Part shown: piece after piece, positions 21,502 to 30,582 of the stretch
Layout of the letters: every line of letters starts with the position of its first letter
How positions within the stretch are numbered: the stretch's first letter is position 1
Made by a program: the position numbers and the translations under genes
From: Burkholderiales bacterium
Lineage (GTDB): Bacteria; Pseudomonadota; Gammaproteobacteria; Burkholderiales; Burkholderiaceae_C
Direction: 5' to 3'
NCBI GenBank assembly: GCA_025350505.1
Contig: JANXXS010000207.1
Location: 1 to 62,818, forward strand
Length of the DNA: 62,818 bases
The notes under the pieces: generated by a model
The model's database searches: none
What the model was told of the DNA's origin: nothing
The model's input: only the letters and a program-made list of their open reading frames with translations

Positions 21502-21585
21502 GGGCAGCTCCGGGTGGGATGTAGAGGGGATGCGCGAATCGCGGCCGAAGGGCCACGTCAGCTTGTCGCCGCCCGGCGAGGATCC

Positions 21586-22587
21586 TTACAACGCGCCCTT
21601 CGAAGCCACGGCCTGGCGCAGATCGGCCAGCCAGGCCGCATAGGCGGCCTCCTTGTCCTCGGGCTCCATGCGCAAGAGCGCCGAGGGATGCAGCGCGATG
21701 AGCACGCGTCGCCCATCGGCGCGCTTCAGCCACTGACCGCGCGAGCGCGTGACCGCGACGGCGAAGCCCATCAGCTGGCGCGCCGCCGTCGCGCCGAGCG
21801 CGACCAATGCTTCGGGATCGACCAGCGCGATCTCCGTTTCCAGCCAGTGCAGGCAGGCGGCCGCCTCTTCCTGCGCCGGCGTCTTGTGGATGCGCCGCTT
21901 GCCGCGCAGCTCGAACTTGAAATGCTTGACGGCGTTGCCGATGTAGACAGTGCGGCGATCGATGCCGAGCTCGGCCAGGGCGCGGCTGAACAGCTGGCCG
22001 GCAGGACCGACGAAAGGACGGCCTTGCAGGTCTTCCTGGTCGCCGGGTTGCTCGCCGACGAACATCAGCCGGGCATGGCGCGGGCCCTCGCCCGGCACGG
22101 CCTGGGTCGCGTGCTCGCCGATCGGGCACTCGCGGCAGCGCTCGAGGGCGACGCGCAGCGCGAGCAGCGAGCGCGGCGCCTCGCCGCCGTCGGCCGACTT
22201 GACCATGTCGTCGTGTACTTCCCTGGCCATCTCCCGCGCCCGCACCCAATCGGCATCGCCCGGATCGTGGCGCAGGCCGGGCTCGGTCTGCAGGCGCCAG
22301 AGCAGTCGATAGAGCAGATCGAAGCGGCCAGCGTCGCGATGCAGGACCACCTGCTCGCACAAGGGCATGAAAGCCGCGGGCACGTGCAGGGCGCGCGCGA
22401 ACGGCGGCGTGGCCGAAGGCGGCGGCCCGGCGCCGGCGTCCAGCGCCTCGGCGGCCTCGCCCCCCGTGCGCCAGCGGACCCGCCCGGGCTCGACCTGCTC
22501 CGCCCAGAGCGCGCGGCAGGCGCGCCGAAAGCCCTCGAGGTCGGCGCCGCCGGCCAGCGTCACGGTCCGAGGCACGCCCGCTTCCAC
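21586..22587 (-). CDS. udgX: UdgX-type uracil-DNA glycosylase with shortened N-terminal DUF4130-like region
   Basis: 333 aa. UdgX excises uracil and becomes covalently trapped on the DNA. The C-terminal domain has CRECPIG (Fe-S cysteine region), FVGEQPGDQEDLQGRPFVGP, and the diagnostic loop KRRIHKTP, whose His is the covalent nucleophile in M. smegmatis UdgX; then ALGATAARQLMG and ALHPSALLR. The first about 130 residues resemble the start of DUF4130 (FDLLYRLLWRLQTEP) but stop at REVHDDM, so most of that domain is missing compared with the usual longer fusion. Starts 4 bases after pncB. Confidence 0.9.
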   Translation of the reverse strand: MEAGVPRTVTLAGGADLEGFRRACRALWAEQVEPGRVRWRTGGEAAEALDAGAGPPPSATPPFARALHVPAAFMPLCEQVVLHRDAGRFDLLYRLLWRLQTEPGLRHDPGDADWVRAREMAREVHDDMVKSADGGEAPRSLLALRVALERCRECPIGEHATQAVPGEGPRHARLMFVGEQPGDQEDLQGRPFVGPAGQLFSRALAELGIDRRTVYIGNAVKHFKFELRGKRRIHKTPAQEEAAACLHWLETEIALVDPEALVALGATAARQLMGFAVAVTRSRGQWLKRADGRRVLIALHPSALLRMEPEDKEAAYAAWLADLRQAVASKGAL

Positions 22588-22591
22588 GGTC

Positions 22592-23785
22592 TCAGGCGGG
22601 CACGTTGAAGACCTGCCGCAGGTAGGCGAGAAAGGTCTCGTCGTCGCAGAGCAGCTTGCCCGGGCTGTCTGAGAGCTTGGCCACCGGCTGGCGGTTGGCG
22701 TGGGTCAGCTTCATGACAATGTGCAGCGTCCTCAGGCCCATGTCGTTGGTGATGTTGGTGCCGATGCCGAAGCCGAGCATGGTCCGGTCGGCGAAGTGGC
22801 GGTAGAGGGCGAACGACTTCTCGAAGTCGAGTCCGTCGGAGAAGACGAGGCGCTTGGTTTTCGGATCGATGCGCAGCTTCTCGTAGTGGGCGAGCGCCTT
22901 CTCGCCCCAGACGAAAGGGTCGCCCGAGTCGTGGCGCAGCCCGTCGAAGAGCTTGGCGAAGTAGAGGTCGAAGTCGGCGAGAAAGGCATCCATGCCGACC
23001 ACGTCGGTCAGCGCAATGCCGAGGTCGCCGCGGTATTCCTGGACCCAGCTTTCCAGGGCTGCGCGCTGGAAGTCGCGGAGGCGGACGCCGAGCGTCTGGA
23101 AGGTCTGCAGGTACTCGTGCGCCATGGTGCCGATCGGCACCAGGCCGAGGTCGCGCGCGTAAAGCACGTCGGAGGCGCCTTTGAAGAACTGCGGTACCTC
23201 GCGTTTCAAGGTCGTCAGCACCTCGCGGTGCCACTCGCCCGAAAAGCGCCGGCGCACGCCGAAATCGAAGAACTCGAACGGGTTGAGGCGCTTGGGCTCC
23301 TTCTCGAACTCGCGCAGCCGCTCGATCTTGGCGCTGAGACGGCGCCGCCCTTCGGCCCAGGCTTCGCGCCGGTCGAAGCGTCGAAAGTAGAGCTCGTTGA
23401 CGATCGCCAGCACGAAGATCTCGAAGGCCATGACGTGCACCTGCGGGCCGTTGGCGACGATCTCGAGTCCCTTGCCGTCGGCGGCGGCGCGGGCGACGAT
23501 GAAGTCGCGCTGGAAGCGGAAGATGCGAAGGAAGTCGACGAAGTCGGAGCGGATGAAGCGCAGGCTCGCCAGGTGCGCGAGCTCGCTGCCGCGAAACGAG
23601 AGCGCACACAGCGCATCGAGCTCGCGATCGATCTCGGGCAGCAACTCGGCGAGCGGATAGGCCGGCGTGTTGCGGCAGACGAAGGTGTACTCGGCCTGCG
23701 TCTGCGGATGCCGATGCAGCATCGCCTGCCACATCGTGAACTTGTACAGGTCGGTGTCGAGCAGGCTGGTGATGACGGGCTGCAT
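22592..23785 (-). CDS. pncB: Nicotinate phosphoribosyltransferase
   Basis: Converts nicotinate and PRPP to nicotinate mononucleotide in NAD salvage. 397 aa, the normal length. It begins [20 protein letters not shown] and contains [34 protein letters not shown] (the conserved His region), [18 protein letters not shown] and [12 protein letters not shown], all signature blocks. The 82 bases between it and the upstream ferredoxin gene contain nothing recognisable; co-transcription is possible. Confidence 0.96.
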   Translation of the reverse strand: MQPVITSLLDTDLYKFTMWQAMLHRHPQTQAEYTFVCRNTPAYPLAELLPEIDRELDALCALSFRGSELAHLASLRFIRSDFVDFLRIFRFQRDFIVARAAADGKGLEIVANGPQVHVMAFEIFVLAIVNELYFRRFDRREAWAEGRRRLSAKIERLREFEKEPKRLNPFEFFDFGVRRRFSGEWHREVLTTLKREVPQFFKGASDVLYARDLGLVPIGTMAHEYLQTFQTLGVRLRDFQRAALESWVQEYRGDLGIALTDVVGMDAFLADFDLYFAKLFDGLRHDSGDPFVWGEKALAHYEKLRIDPKTKRLVFSDGLDFEKSFALYRHFADRTMLGFGIGTNITNDMGLRTLHIVMKLTHANRQPVAKLSDSPGKLLCDDETFLAYLRQVFNVPA

Positions 23786-23867
23786 CGGCGCTTTCGTCGC
23801 TGTCGGTGTCGGACGATAGCAAGAGCGCGATGGCCCGGCGCGGCCCGCGGCCGAGCGCGGCCCGCGG

Positions 23868-24182
23868 TCAGTCGATCAGCAGCTGCACGCGCTCGTCTTC
23901 GAGCCGCGCCGGGTAGGTGGCCAGCGACACCGTCGCCGGCGCGCCGGTGGCGTCGCCGGTGCGCACGTCGAAGCGGCCCTGGTGGTGCGGGCACTCGATC
24001 TCGTGGCCTTCGAGAAAGCCGTCGCAGAGCAGCGCGTCGCCGTGGGTGCAGTGGTTGGCAGTCGCGAACACCGCACCGTCGACCAGGTAGATCGCGATCT
24101 GCTTGCCGCCCGCGACGACACCGATCGCGTCGGTCGCGGCGAAGTCGTCGAGGATCGCGACGTCTTGCCAGTGTTCGCTCAT
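23868..24182 (-). CDS. Rieske-type ferredoxin component of aromatic oxygenase
   Basis: 104 aa. The Rieske [2Fe-2S] ligands are in [13 protein letters not shown] (CxH) and [15 protein letters not shown] (CxxH). It should carry electrons from a reductase to the oxygenase encoded just upstream. Third gene of alpha-beta-ferredoxin, 13 bases after the beta subunit gene. No reductase gene is present in the window, so the electron donor must be encoded elsewhere. Confidence 0.9.
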   Translation of the reverse strand: MSEHWQDVAILDDFAATDAIGVVAGGKQIAIYLVDGAVFATANHCTHGDALLCDGFLEGHEIECPHHQGRFDVRTGDATGAPATVSLATYPARLEDERVQLLID

Positions 24183-24195
24183 CGCCGGGCTCCGC

Positions 24196-24681
24196 TCAGA
24201 TCGGGTAGATGATCGAGTTCGGAATCATTTCGCTGTCGTAGACGACGACGCGGCTCTCGAACTTCAGCCCCCGCGGCGTGCGCACGACCGTGTCGAGATA
24301 GCGGCCGACGTTGAACACCGTGCTCAGCGCGTTCAGCTTGGTGCGAAACACCGCGTAGTTCGCCTCGCTCGTGATGCGGTCGCCGCTCACGCCGCGCACC
24401 AGCGGCGCGCCGACGACGTGGCGCTGATAGTACGGATCGTGGAACAGCGTCTCGCGGATGCCGTAGACGCGGTCCCTCAGCATGCCCTTGCTCTCGAACG
24501 ACAGCGTGGCGAGCGGAAAGCCGCGCTCGTGGTTCTCGCGCGGCACCAGCCGGTAGCTGCATTCGTCGACGAAGAACTCGGGCCAGAGATTCCAGTCGCC
24601 CGAGTCGACGGCGTAGGCGTACTCGGCATAGAGCTGGACCAGCGCGTGGTACTCGGCGAAGTCGATCGCTGGCGTTTCCAC
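24196..24681 (-). CDS. Aromatic-ring-hydroxylating dioxygenase beta subunit
   Basis: 161 aa, NTF2-like fold. Typical blocks are [39 protein letters not shown] and [20 protein letters not shown], with the C-terminal [20 protein letters not shown]. It forms the structural part of the alpha-beta hexamer. It starts one base after the alpha-subunit stop. Confidence 0.92.
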   Translation of the reverse strand: METPAIDFAEYHALVQLYAEYAYAVDSGDWNLWPEFFVDECSYRLVPRENHERGFPLATLSFESKGMLRDRVYGIRETLFHDPYYQRHVVGAPLVRGVSGDRITSEANYAVFRTKLNALSTVFNVGRYLDTVVRTPRGLKFESRVVVYDSEMIPNSIIYPI

Positions 24682-24682
24682 G

Positions 24683-25948
24683 CTAGGCCTCCATGACCTT
24701 GCGCCAGTACTCGTACATGCCGCGGATCAGCGTCTCGGTGACCATGTGGTCGGCGTCGGCGACGTCGCGCCCGCCCAGCTCGGCGAGGGTGCGATGGAAG
24801 GGCTTCTGCTCGAAGCCCTGCTGCGACAGCTCGATCACCTCGCCGTCGTCGGCCGAGACGAAGCCGGCCGGGCCGAACAGGTTGGCCTGGCGCAGGCGTC
24901 GCTGCACCATCTCGGCGCTGTCGTCGGCAAAGGCGAAGTGGGTCCACACGAAATCGAAGGCGCCGTGACCGTCGGGCTGGATGTGCCGGGTCGAGACCGA
25001 ATTGACCTGCTGCTGGAAGATGACGCTCGGAAAGATCGTCGTCATCACCGCCGTCGGGCCGCCCCACCAGGGCTCGGCGACGATGTCGAGAAAGCGCGGA
25101 TCCTCGAGCTTCATGTCGGCCTTGAAGCTGGACACCGACGTGACCTGATCGGCCTTGCCCATCTGGCCGCGCGTCGAGATCATCGCCGCGTGGCGGTGCT
25201 GTGCGTCCATCAGCAACTTCGACTTGTTGTCGGCGCGCCAGAGGCCGAAGGTGACGAACCAGGTGTGCAGCAGTCCCGGGTGATACGGGTCCTTGATGTT
25301 TTCCTGCATCAGCTTCCAGTTGCCCGGAATGCGCTGCCGGTTGTAGCCGAGGATCTTCAGCGCCCGGCCGTCGAAGGTGCGGTCGAAGTAGCCGAGGATG
25401 ACCGGGCCGAGAAAGTCCTCGAGCGGCTCGACGTCGTGGTCGAACGAGGCGAACACGACGCCGCCCCGCGCCGCGACCTTGAGCTTGGTGAGCCCGTTCT
25501 CATCGGGCTTGAAGTCGGCCGGCATGCCGCCCTGCACTTTGCCATCCTGCTTGACGCCGCGCCGGAAGGGCACGCCTTGCAGGTCGCCCTTGAGCGAATA
25601 GTTCCACTGGTGGTACGGGCAGGTGAAGTCCTTGCGGTTGCCGTGCCGCTCGCGGCAAAAGCTCATGCCGCGGTGCGCGCAGACGTTCTCGACGACGTTG
25701 ATTGCGCCACCCTGATCGCGCACCAGGATCACTGAGCGCTCGCCGACGGCGGTGCGCTTGAAGTCGCCCGGATTCGGGATCTCCGCCTCGAGGCCGACGT
25801 AGCACCAGTGGTTCTTGTAGAAGAAGCGCTCGAGTTCGCGCCGGTGCAGCTCGTCGCTGGTGTAGCTGGCGAAGGGGATGCGGCTGGTGCCGTCGTTTTC
25901 CCACGTCGGTTGGCCGGTGAAGGCAGGGGTGGGAACGAGTCGGTCCAT
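24683..25948 (-). CDS. Aromatic-ring-hydroxylating dioxygenase alpha subunit (Rieske oxygenase)
   Basis: 421 aa. N-terminal Rieske cluster: CAHRGMSFC and [16 protein letters not shown]. Catalytic mononuclear iron site: [13 protein letters not shown], the D/N-x-x-x-x-H-x-x-x-x-H pattern. The start PTPAFTG and [17 protein letters not shown] most resemble the anthranilate/salicylate-type (AndAc/NagG-like) group, but substrate assignment from this is weak. The gene begins 10 bases after the phosphodiesterase stop, making it contiguous with the ABC importer block. Confidence 0.92.
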   Translation of the reverse strand: MDRLVPTPAFTGQPTWENDGTSRIPFASYTSDELHRRELERFFYKNHWCYVGLEAEIPNPGDFKRTAVGERSVILVRDQGGAINVVENVCAHRGMSFCRERHGNRKDFTCPYHQWNYSLKGDLQGVPFRRGVKQDGKVQGGMPADFKPDENGLTKLKVAARGGVVFASFDHDVEPLEDFLGPVILGYFDRTFDGRALKILGYNRQRIPGNWKLMQENIKDPYHPGLLHTWFVTFGLWRADNKSKLLMDAQHRHAAMISTRGQMGKADQVTSVSSFKADMKLEDPRFLDIVAEPWWGGPTAVMTTIFPSVIFQQQVNSVSTRHIQPDGHGAFDFVWTHFAFADDSAEMVQRRLRQANLFGPAGFVSADDGEVIELSQQGFEQKPFHRTLAELGGRDVADADHMVTETLIRGMYEYWRKVMEA

Positions 25949-25958
25949 CGGCGCTTCC

Positions 25959-26789
25959 TCAGTCGATCAGCCCGCCGCCGTCGTGAAAGGGGTGCGGCCC
26001 CTCGAATGTGCCCGAAAACCCCAGGTGACTGGTGACCTGGCCGGTTTCGGACCATGCGTGGACGAGAAAGCCCGGCGGCTCCATCTCGAACGCGGATGCA
26101 CCGTCGCTCGCCAGGTCGAACGCCACCGCGTGCGCGGTCGACGGCGCCGTCATGGCGATGGTGCCGGCGAAGCGCGCCTGGATGCTGCGATGCAAATGGC
26201 CGCAGACGATGCGCTCGACCTGCGGATGCCGCGCGATCACCGCCGCGAGCTCGCGGCCACCTTGCTGCAGGCCGATCTCGTCCATGTGGCCGATGAAGGT
26301 GGCGAACGGCGGGTGGTGCATGGCGACGATGGTCGGCGTCTGGCGGTCTGCGGCGAGCGCGTCGTCGAGCCAGGCGAGGTGTGCCTCGCCGAGCTCGCCG
26401 TGCGGCGCCCGCGTCACCGAGGTGTCGATCGCGACCAGGCGCAGCCCGCCGAGGTCGATCGCGTACTGCAGGAATGGCTCGCCCGTTTGCCGCATCCAGT
26501 CGTGCTCGGGGAAGGCGCGGCGCACCTCGGCGCGGTCGTCGTGGTTGCCGGGAAGCAGGTAGACCGGACACCGCAGCGGCGCGAGCAGCGAACGCAGGTG
26601 CACGTATTCGGCCGCGCGTCCGAAATCGGTGAGGTCGCCGGTGACGACGACGGCCACCGGCGCTTGCGGCAAGGCAAGCACCGACGCGACCGCCTGGGCG
26701 AGGAAGGCGGCGGTGTCGACGCGTCGATAGGCGAGCTGGCCCGGCAGCCGGATGTGCGTGTCGCTCAACTGGACGAGAAGTTTGGGCAT
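25959..26789 (-). CDS. GpdQ/CpdA-like metallophosphodiesterase
   Basis: 276 aa from ATG 26789. The metallophosphoesterase motifs are in order: LSDTHI, TGDLTDFG, LPGNHDD, AMHHPPF and CGHLHRS, giving a binuclear metal site. Overall similarity is to GpdQ-type enzymes that hydrolyse glycerophosphodiesters and other phosphodiesters, and to the cAMP phosphodiesterase CpdA. It follows the ABC ATPase gene after 4 bases, which suggests that it acts on an imported phosphodiester. Confidence 0.85.
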   Translation of the reverse strand: MPKLLVQLSDTHIRLPGQLAYRRVDTAAFLAQAVASVLALPQAPVAVVVTGDLTDFGRAAEYVHLRSLLAPLRCPVYLLPGNHDDRAEVRRAFPEHDWMRQTGEPFLQYAIDLGGLRLVAIDTSVTRAPHGELGEAHLAWLDDALAADRQTPTIVAMHHPPFATFIGHMDEIGLQQGGRELAAVIARHPQVERIVCGHLHRSIQARFAGTIAMTAPSTAHAVAFDLASDGASAFEMEPPGFLVHAWSETGQVTSHLGFSGTFEGPHPFHDGGGLID

Positions 26790-26793
26790 CGAG

Positions 26794-27849
26794 TCAGGGC
26801 TCCGAGGCAGGCAAGAGGTGCTGCGGCGCAATGCGCAGACGCACCGGGTCGCCAGCTTGCCACGGCGCGTCGCGCGCCGCATCGACGGTCAGCACGCCCT
26901 GGTCGGGCGTTGCGACCTGCAACTGGAGCCGCTCGCCGAGGAAGATGCGGCGCACGACGCGCGCGCCCGCGTCGGTGCCTGCCGCAAGCTCGATGTCTTC
27001 GGGCCGGACCAGCAGGGCCCGTTCGCTGCCGAGCGGACCGGGGCAGGCCAGCACTTCGCCGCCGATGCGAAGCACGCCGTCGCGCAGGTCGGCGTCGCTG
27101 CGCGCCAGCCGGTTGACGCGGCCGAGGAACTCGGCGACGAAGGCGTGCTTCGGGTCGCGGTAGAGCGATTCGGCGTCTCCCGTTTGCACGATGACGCCGG
27201 CGCGCATCACCGCCAGACGGTCGGCAATTGCCATCGCCTCCTGCTGGTCGTGCGTGACATGGACGGCGGTGATGCTGAGGCGACGCAGTAGCTCGGCCAG
27301 CTCGTCGCGCAGCGCCACCTTGAGCTTGGCGTCGAGGGCGGTGAGCGGCTCGTCGAGGAGCAGCACGCGCGGGTGCAGGGCGACGGCGCGGGCCAGCGCG
27401 ACGCGCTGCTTCTGGCCGCCGGAAAGCTCGGCCGGCCGGCGCGCTTCCAGTCCCTGGAGACGCACCAGGTCGACCAGCTCGCCGACGCGGCGGCGCCGCT
27501 CGGCCTCGGCGACGCCGCGGATGCGCAGGCCATAACCGATGTTGGCCTCGACCGACATCTGCGGGAACAGCGCGTAGTGCTGGAACACCATGCCGACGCC
27601 GCGTGTCTCGATCGGCTTTCGGGTCACGTCCTCGGTGTTGAAGCGGATCGTGCCGCCGGCATCGGGGTCGGCGAGGCCGGCGATCAGGCGCAGCAGCGTC
27701 GTCTTGCCGCATCCCGAGGGGCCGATCAGGGCCAGCACTTCGCCGGGCTCGACGACCAGCGAGGTCGGCTGCAAGGCGCGCACGCCGCCGGCGTAGGTCT
27801 TGGCGCAGTCGCGCACCTCGACGCGGGTGCGTTCTCCGGCTGCCGTCAT
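26794..27849 (-). CDS. ABC transporter ATP-binding protein (PotA/FbpC-type)
   Basis: 351 aa from ATG 27849. Walker A GPSGCGKTTLLRLIAGL, Q-loop FQHYALFPQMSVEANIGYGL, signature LSGGQKQRVALARAV, Walker B LLLDEPLTALD and switch THDQQEAMAIADRLAVM. The C-terminal TOBE-like region includes LLVRPEDIEL. This is the energising subunit of the importer formed with the two permeases and binding protein encoded upstream; the ATG overlaps the permease stop. Confidence 0.95.
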   Translation of the reverse strand: MTAAGERTRVEVRDCAKTYAGGVRALQPTSLVVEPGEVLALIGPSGCGKTTLLRLIAGLADPDAGGTIRFNTEDVTRKPIETRGVGMVFQHYALFPQMSVEANIGYGLRIRGVAEAERRRRVGELVDLVRLQGLEARRPAELSGGQKQRVALARAVALHPRVLLLDEPLTALDAKLKVALRDELAELLRRLSITAVHVTHDQQEAMAIADRLAVMRAGVIVQTGDAESLYRDPKHAFVAEFLGRVNRLARSDADLRDGVLRIGGEVLACPGPLGSERALLVRPEDIELAAGTDAGARVVRRIFLGERLQLQVATPDQGVLTVDAARDAPWQAGDPVRLRIAPQHLLPASEP

Positions 27850-28673
27850 GCGGCGGCTCCACGAACTGCCGGACGCGTCGATTCGCGCGGCCCGAGCCAC
27901 GCCGCGACCGCCTGCATCGCCCACAACGCCGGCAGCACGACGATGAAGAAGACGAGCGTGTAGGCCGAGCCGACCTCGAGCCGCATCGAGGCGTAGCTGT
28001 CGGCCAGGCCCACGGGCAGGGTTCGCGTCAGCGGCGTGTGCAGCATCCAGGTCAGGTTGAACTCGCCGATCGAGAGCGTGAAGACCATGAGGCTGCCGGC
28101 AACGATGGCCGGCGCGACCGCCGGCACGAGCACGCCGAGAAAGCGCTGCGCGAAGCTCGCGCCCAGCGAGCGTGCCGCTTCCTCGAGCGAGACGAGCTCT
28201 TCGCGTTCGAACGCCGCGGCGACGGTGCGCACCATGAAGGGCAAGGTGAAGACGAGGTGGCCGACGAAGATGAAGGCGAAGCTGGAGCGAAACGCGCGCC
28301 ATTCGCCATAGGCGAGGATCAGCGCCAGCGCCGTGGCGAGGCCCGGCACGGCCACCGGCAAGGTCAGCAGCTCCTCGAAGGCGCGCGCCGCGCGCGACCG
28401 GCTGCGCGCCAGCGCGTAGGCGCAGGGGACGCCGATCAGCAGCGTCGCTGCGACGCAGCCGAGGGCCAGTGCGATCGAGTGCCACGCCGTCGCGCCGTAG
28501 AGCGACCACACCTGCACCAGCCAGCGCGTCGTCAGGCCGCCGGCCAGACCGCTCGAGTAGTTGTCGACCAGGCCGGCCGTGACCGAGACCAGCATCGGCA
28601 GGACCGTGAAGACGGCGACGCCGAGCGTGACCGCGAAGAGGACAGGCGCCGGGCGGCTTGGGCGATCTGCCAC
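27846..28673 (-). CDS. ABC transporter permease (second of pair)
   Basis: 275 aa from a GTG at 28673, two bases after the preceding permease stop. About six transmembrane segments. The EAA-loop region EEAARSLGASFAQRFLGVLV contacts the ATPase. Hydrophobic stretches such as LLTLPVAVPGLATALAL match the BPD_transp_1 family. The stop overlaps the ATPase ATG by 4 bases. The ORF-track N-terminus is out-of-frame shadow. Confidence 0.9.
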   Translation of the reverse strand: MADRPSRPAPVLFAVTLGVAVFTVLPMLVSVTAGLVDNYSSGLAGGLTTRWLVQVWSLYGATAWHSIALALGCVAATLLIGVPCAYALARSRSRAARAFEELLTLPVAVPGLATALALILAYGEWRAFRSSFAFIFVGHLVFTLPFMVRTVAAAFEREELVSLEEAARSLGASFAQRFLGVLVPAVAPAIVAGSLMVFTLSIGEFNLTWMLHTPLTRTLPVGLADSYASMRLEVGSAYTLVFFIVVLPALWAMQAVAAWLGPRESTRPAVRGAAA

Positions 28674-28675
28674 CG

Positions 28676-29479
28676 TCAAGCTCCGCCGGCGGCGAGCTGC
28701 GGCCCGAAGCGCCGCGCCACGAACAGCACGAGCCAGGTGATCAAGCCGAGCGCGATCGAAAGCGACGCGGCGAGCGCGAAGTTGGCGTAGTTGGTGAACT
28801 CGTTGTAGATCGTGATCGGCAGCACCTCGAAGCGGCTCGACAGCGTGAACGCGGTGCCGAACGCACCCATCGCCGTGGCGAACAGGATCGCGCCGCAGGC
28901 GAGCGCGGTCGGCGTCAGCGCCGGCAGCCAAACGTCGCGGGCGATCCAGCGGCGCGTCGCGCCGAGCGAGCGGGCGGCGTCTTCGAGCTCGTCGCCCATC
29001 GATTCGGCGGCGGCGGTGAAGGCGACGATGGCGCGCGGCAGGGAGAAGTAGACGTAGCCGAGGAAGAGGCCGGCGAGGCCATACGCTAAGGTAAAGCGCG
29101 TGCCGGTGAGCGCTTCGCTCCAGGCCGCGATCGCGCCTTGCCGGCCGCCGAGCAGGATGACAAAGAAGCCGATGATGACGCCCGGAAAGGCGAGCGGCAG
29201 CGTCAGGGTAGCGAGCAGCAGGCGCCGGCCGCGAAAGCGGCGCCTGCCGAGATAGAGGCCGACGGCGGCGGCTAGGACCAGCGACACTACGGTGACGAGC
29301 GCCGACAGAAGCGTCGTCTGCACCAGGCTGGCCAGATAGCGCGGCTCGGTCAGCACCGCGAAGTAGGTCGCCGCCCCCTTGCTCGCCGGCAACGCCACCA
29401 GCCAAGTCATCGGCAACAGCCAGAACGCGGCGAACACCGCGGCCGCGGGCGCGGCGCAGATCGCCGCGACGCCTTTCAC
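28676..29479 (-). CDS. ABC transporter permease (first of pair)
   Basis: 267 aa from a GTG at 29479 that overlaps the binding-protein stop (GTGA). The N-terminal membrane segment is VFAAFWLLPMTWLVALPA; LPLAFPGVIIGFFVILLGG and the EAA loop ELEDAARSLGATRRWIARDV are typical of binding-protein-dependent permeases. The very long ORF-track entry (1223 aa) is real only in this C-terminal part; the rest is antisense-frame shadow of neighbouring genes. Confidence 0.9.
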   Translation of the reverse strand: MKGVAAICAAPAAAVFAAFWLLPMTWLVALPASKGAATYFAVLTEPRYLASLVQTTLLSALVTVVSLVLAAAVGLYLGRRRFRGRRLLLATLTLPLAFPGVIIGFFVILLGGRQGAIAAWSEALTGTRFTLAYGLAGLFLGYVYFSLPRAIVAFTAAAESMGDELEDAARSLGATRRWIARDVWLPALTPTALACGAILFATAMGAFGTAFTLSSRFEVLPITIYNEFTNYANFALAASLSIALGLITWLVLFVARRFGPQLAAGGA

Positions 29480-30483
29480 TGCGCTTCGCGCAGATACCGC
29501 TCCGAGAAAGCCTTCTGCACCTCGGCCATCTTCGCGTAGTCGAGCGTCTTCGCCCGCGCGTAGTCGGCGGCGGGAAGGAAGCGCGCCTGCGCCTCCTTCG
29601 ACATGCCGGCGGCACGCACCGGGCGCAGGAAGGCGTTGGCCCAGATCGCCTGGCCTTCGTTCGACATCATGAAGTCGAGCGCCTTCTTGCCGTTGTCGGC
29701 GTTCGGTGCCTTGGCGACCAGGCTCATCACGTAGGGCACGACGGCGGTGCCCTCGGCCGGGATGACGAACTCGACGTTGGCCTTGTCCTTGTACTTGGCG
29801 CGGTAGGCGTTGAAGTCGTAGTCGAGCAGGATCGCGATCTCGCCCGAGAGCACGCGGGCGTACGAGGTCTGCTTGGGCACGATCGGCTCGTTCTTCTTCA
29901 GCGCCTTGAAGTACTCGATCGCCGGCGTGAAGTTGTCGAGCGTGCCGCCGCGCGCGTTGTTGATCGCCACCGCGCCGACGTAGCCGACAAAAGCCGAGGC
30001 CGGGTCGAGGTAGCCGATCAAGCCTTTGTATTCGGGCTTGAGCAGGTCGGCCCAGGAGCGCGGGATCGGCTTGCCCTTCAAGGCGTCGACGTTGACCATG
30101 AAGCCGAGCGTTCCCGAGTGGACGGTGAACCAGTAGCCTTCGGGGTCCTTCAGGCCGTCGGGGATCTCGTTCCAGAACGCCGGCTTGTAGGCGGCGACGA
30201 CGCCGTCTTTCCTGGCCTGGATGCCGAAGGTGATGCCGAGGTAGGTGACGTCGGCGACCGGGCTCGCCTTTTCGGCGACCAGCTGGGCCAGCGACTGGCC
30301 GGAGTTCTTGTTGTCGGGTGGGATCGTGACGCCGGTCTTCTGCTTGATCGCCTGCAGCTGCGCGCCCCAGTCGGCCCACTCGGTCGGGCAGTTGTAGCAA
30401 ATGGCGCCCTGCGCGAAAGCGCTGGCGGCGGCGAACAAAGTCACCGCGGCAACGGCGCGGGCGAGCAGGACAGAACGCTTCAT
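29476..30483 (-). CDS. Periplasmic substrate-binding protein of ABC importer
   Basis: 335 aa. Signal peptide MKRSVLLARAVAAVTLFAAA with cleavage after ASAFA. The mature protein begins QGAICYNCPTEWADWGAQL and belongs to the large spermidine/Fe(III)/2-aminoethylphosphonate-type binding-protein family (SBP_bac type 2; TLGFMVNVDALKGKPIPRSW is a typical stretch). It heads the block binding protein, permease, permease, ATPase, GpdQ-like phosphodiesterase, which argues for a phosphodiester or phosphonate ligand rather than polyamine or iron. That is inference from context. Confidence 0.88.
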   Translation of the reverse strand: MKRSVLLARAVAAVTLFAAASAFAQGAICYNCPTEWADWGAQLQAIKQKTGVTIPPDNKNSGQSLAQLVAEKASPVADVTYLGITFGIQARKDGVVAAYKPAFWNEIPDGLKDPEGYWFTVHSGTLGFMVNVDALKGKPIPRSWADLLKPEYKGLIGYLDPASAFVGYVGAVAINNARGGTLDNFTPAIEYFKALKKNEPIVPKQTSYARVLSGEIAILLDYDFNAYRAKYKDKANVEFVIPAEGTAVVPYVMSLVAKAPNADNGKKALDFMMSNEGQAIWANAFLRPVRAAGMSKEAQARFLPAADYARAKTLDYAKMAEVQKAFSERYLREAQ

Positions 30484-30542
30484 CGGATCCTCGCAATGAG
30501 CAAAGCGACGAGTATTCTGTCCGCCTCATGACCGGGCTGTGA

Positions 30543-30573
30543 CAGGGCGAACGCGGATGGCGCGTTCGCCCTG
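30543..30573 (-). terminator. Strong hairpin after the VOC gene
   Basis: CAGGGCGAACGCG and CGCGTTCGCCCTG form a perfect 13-bp stem with a 5-base loop. It sits 10 bases past the VOC stop and separates that unit from the ABC importer promoter. There is no T-run, so intrinsic termination may be weak or factor-assisted. Confidence 0.6.
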
Positions 30574-30582
30574 CGCCGCGGT

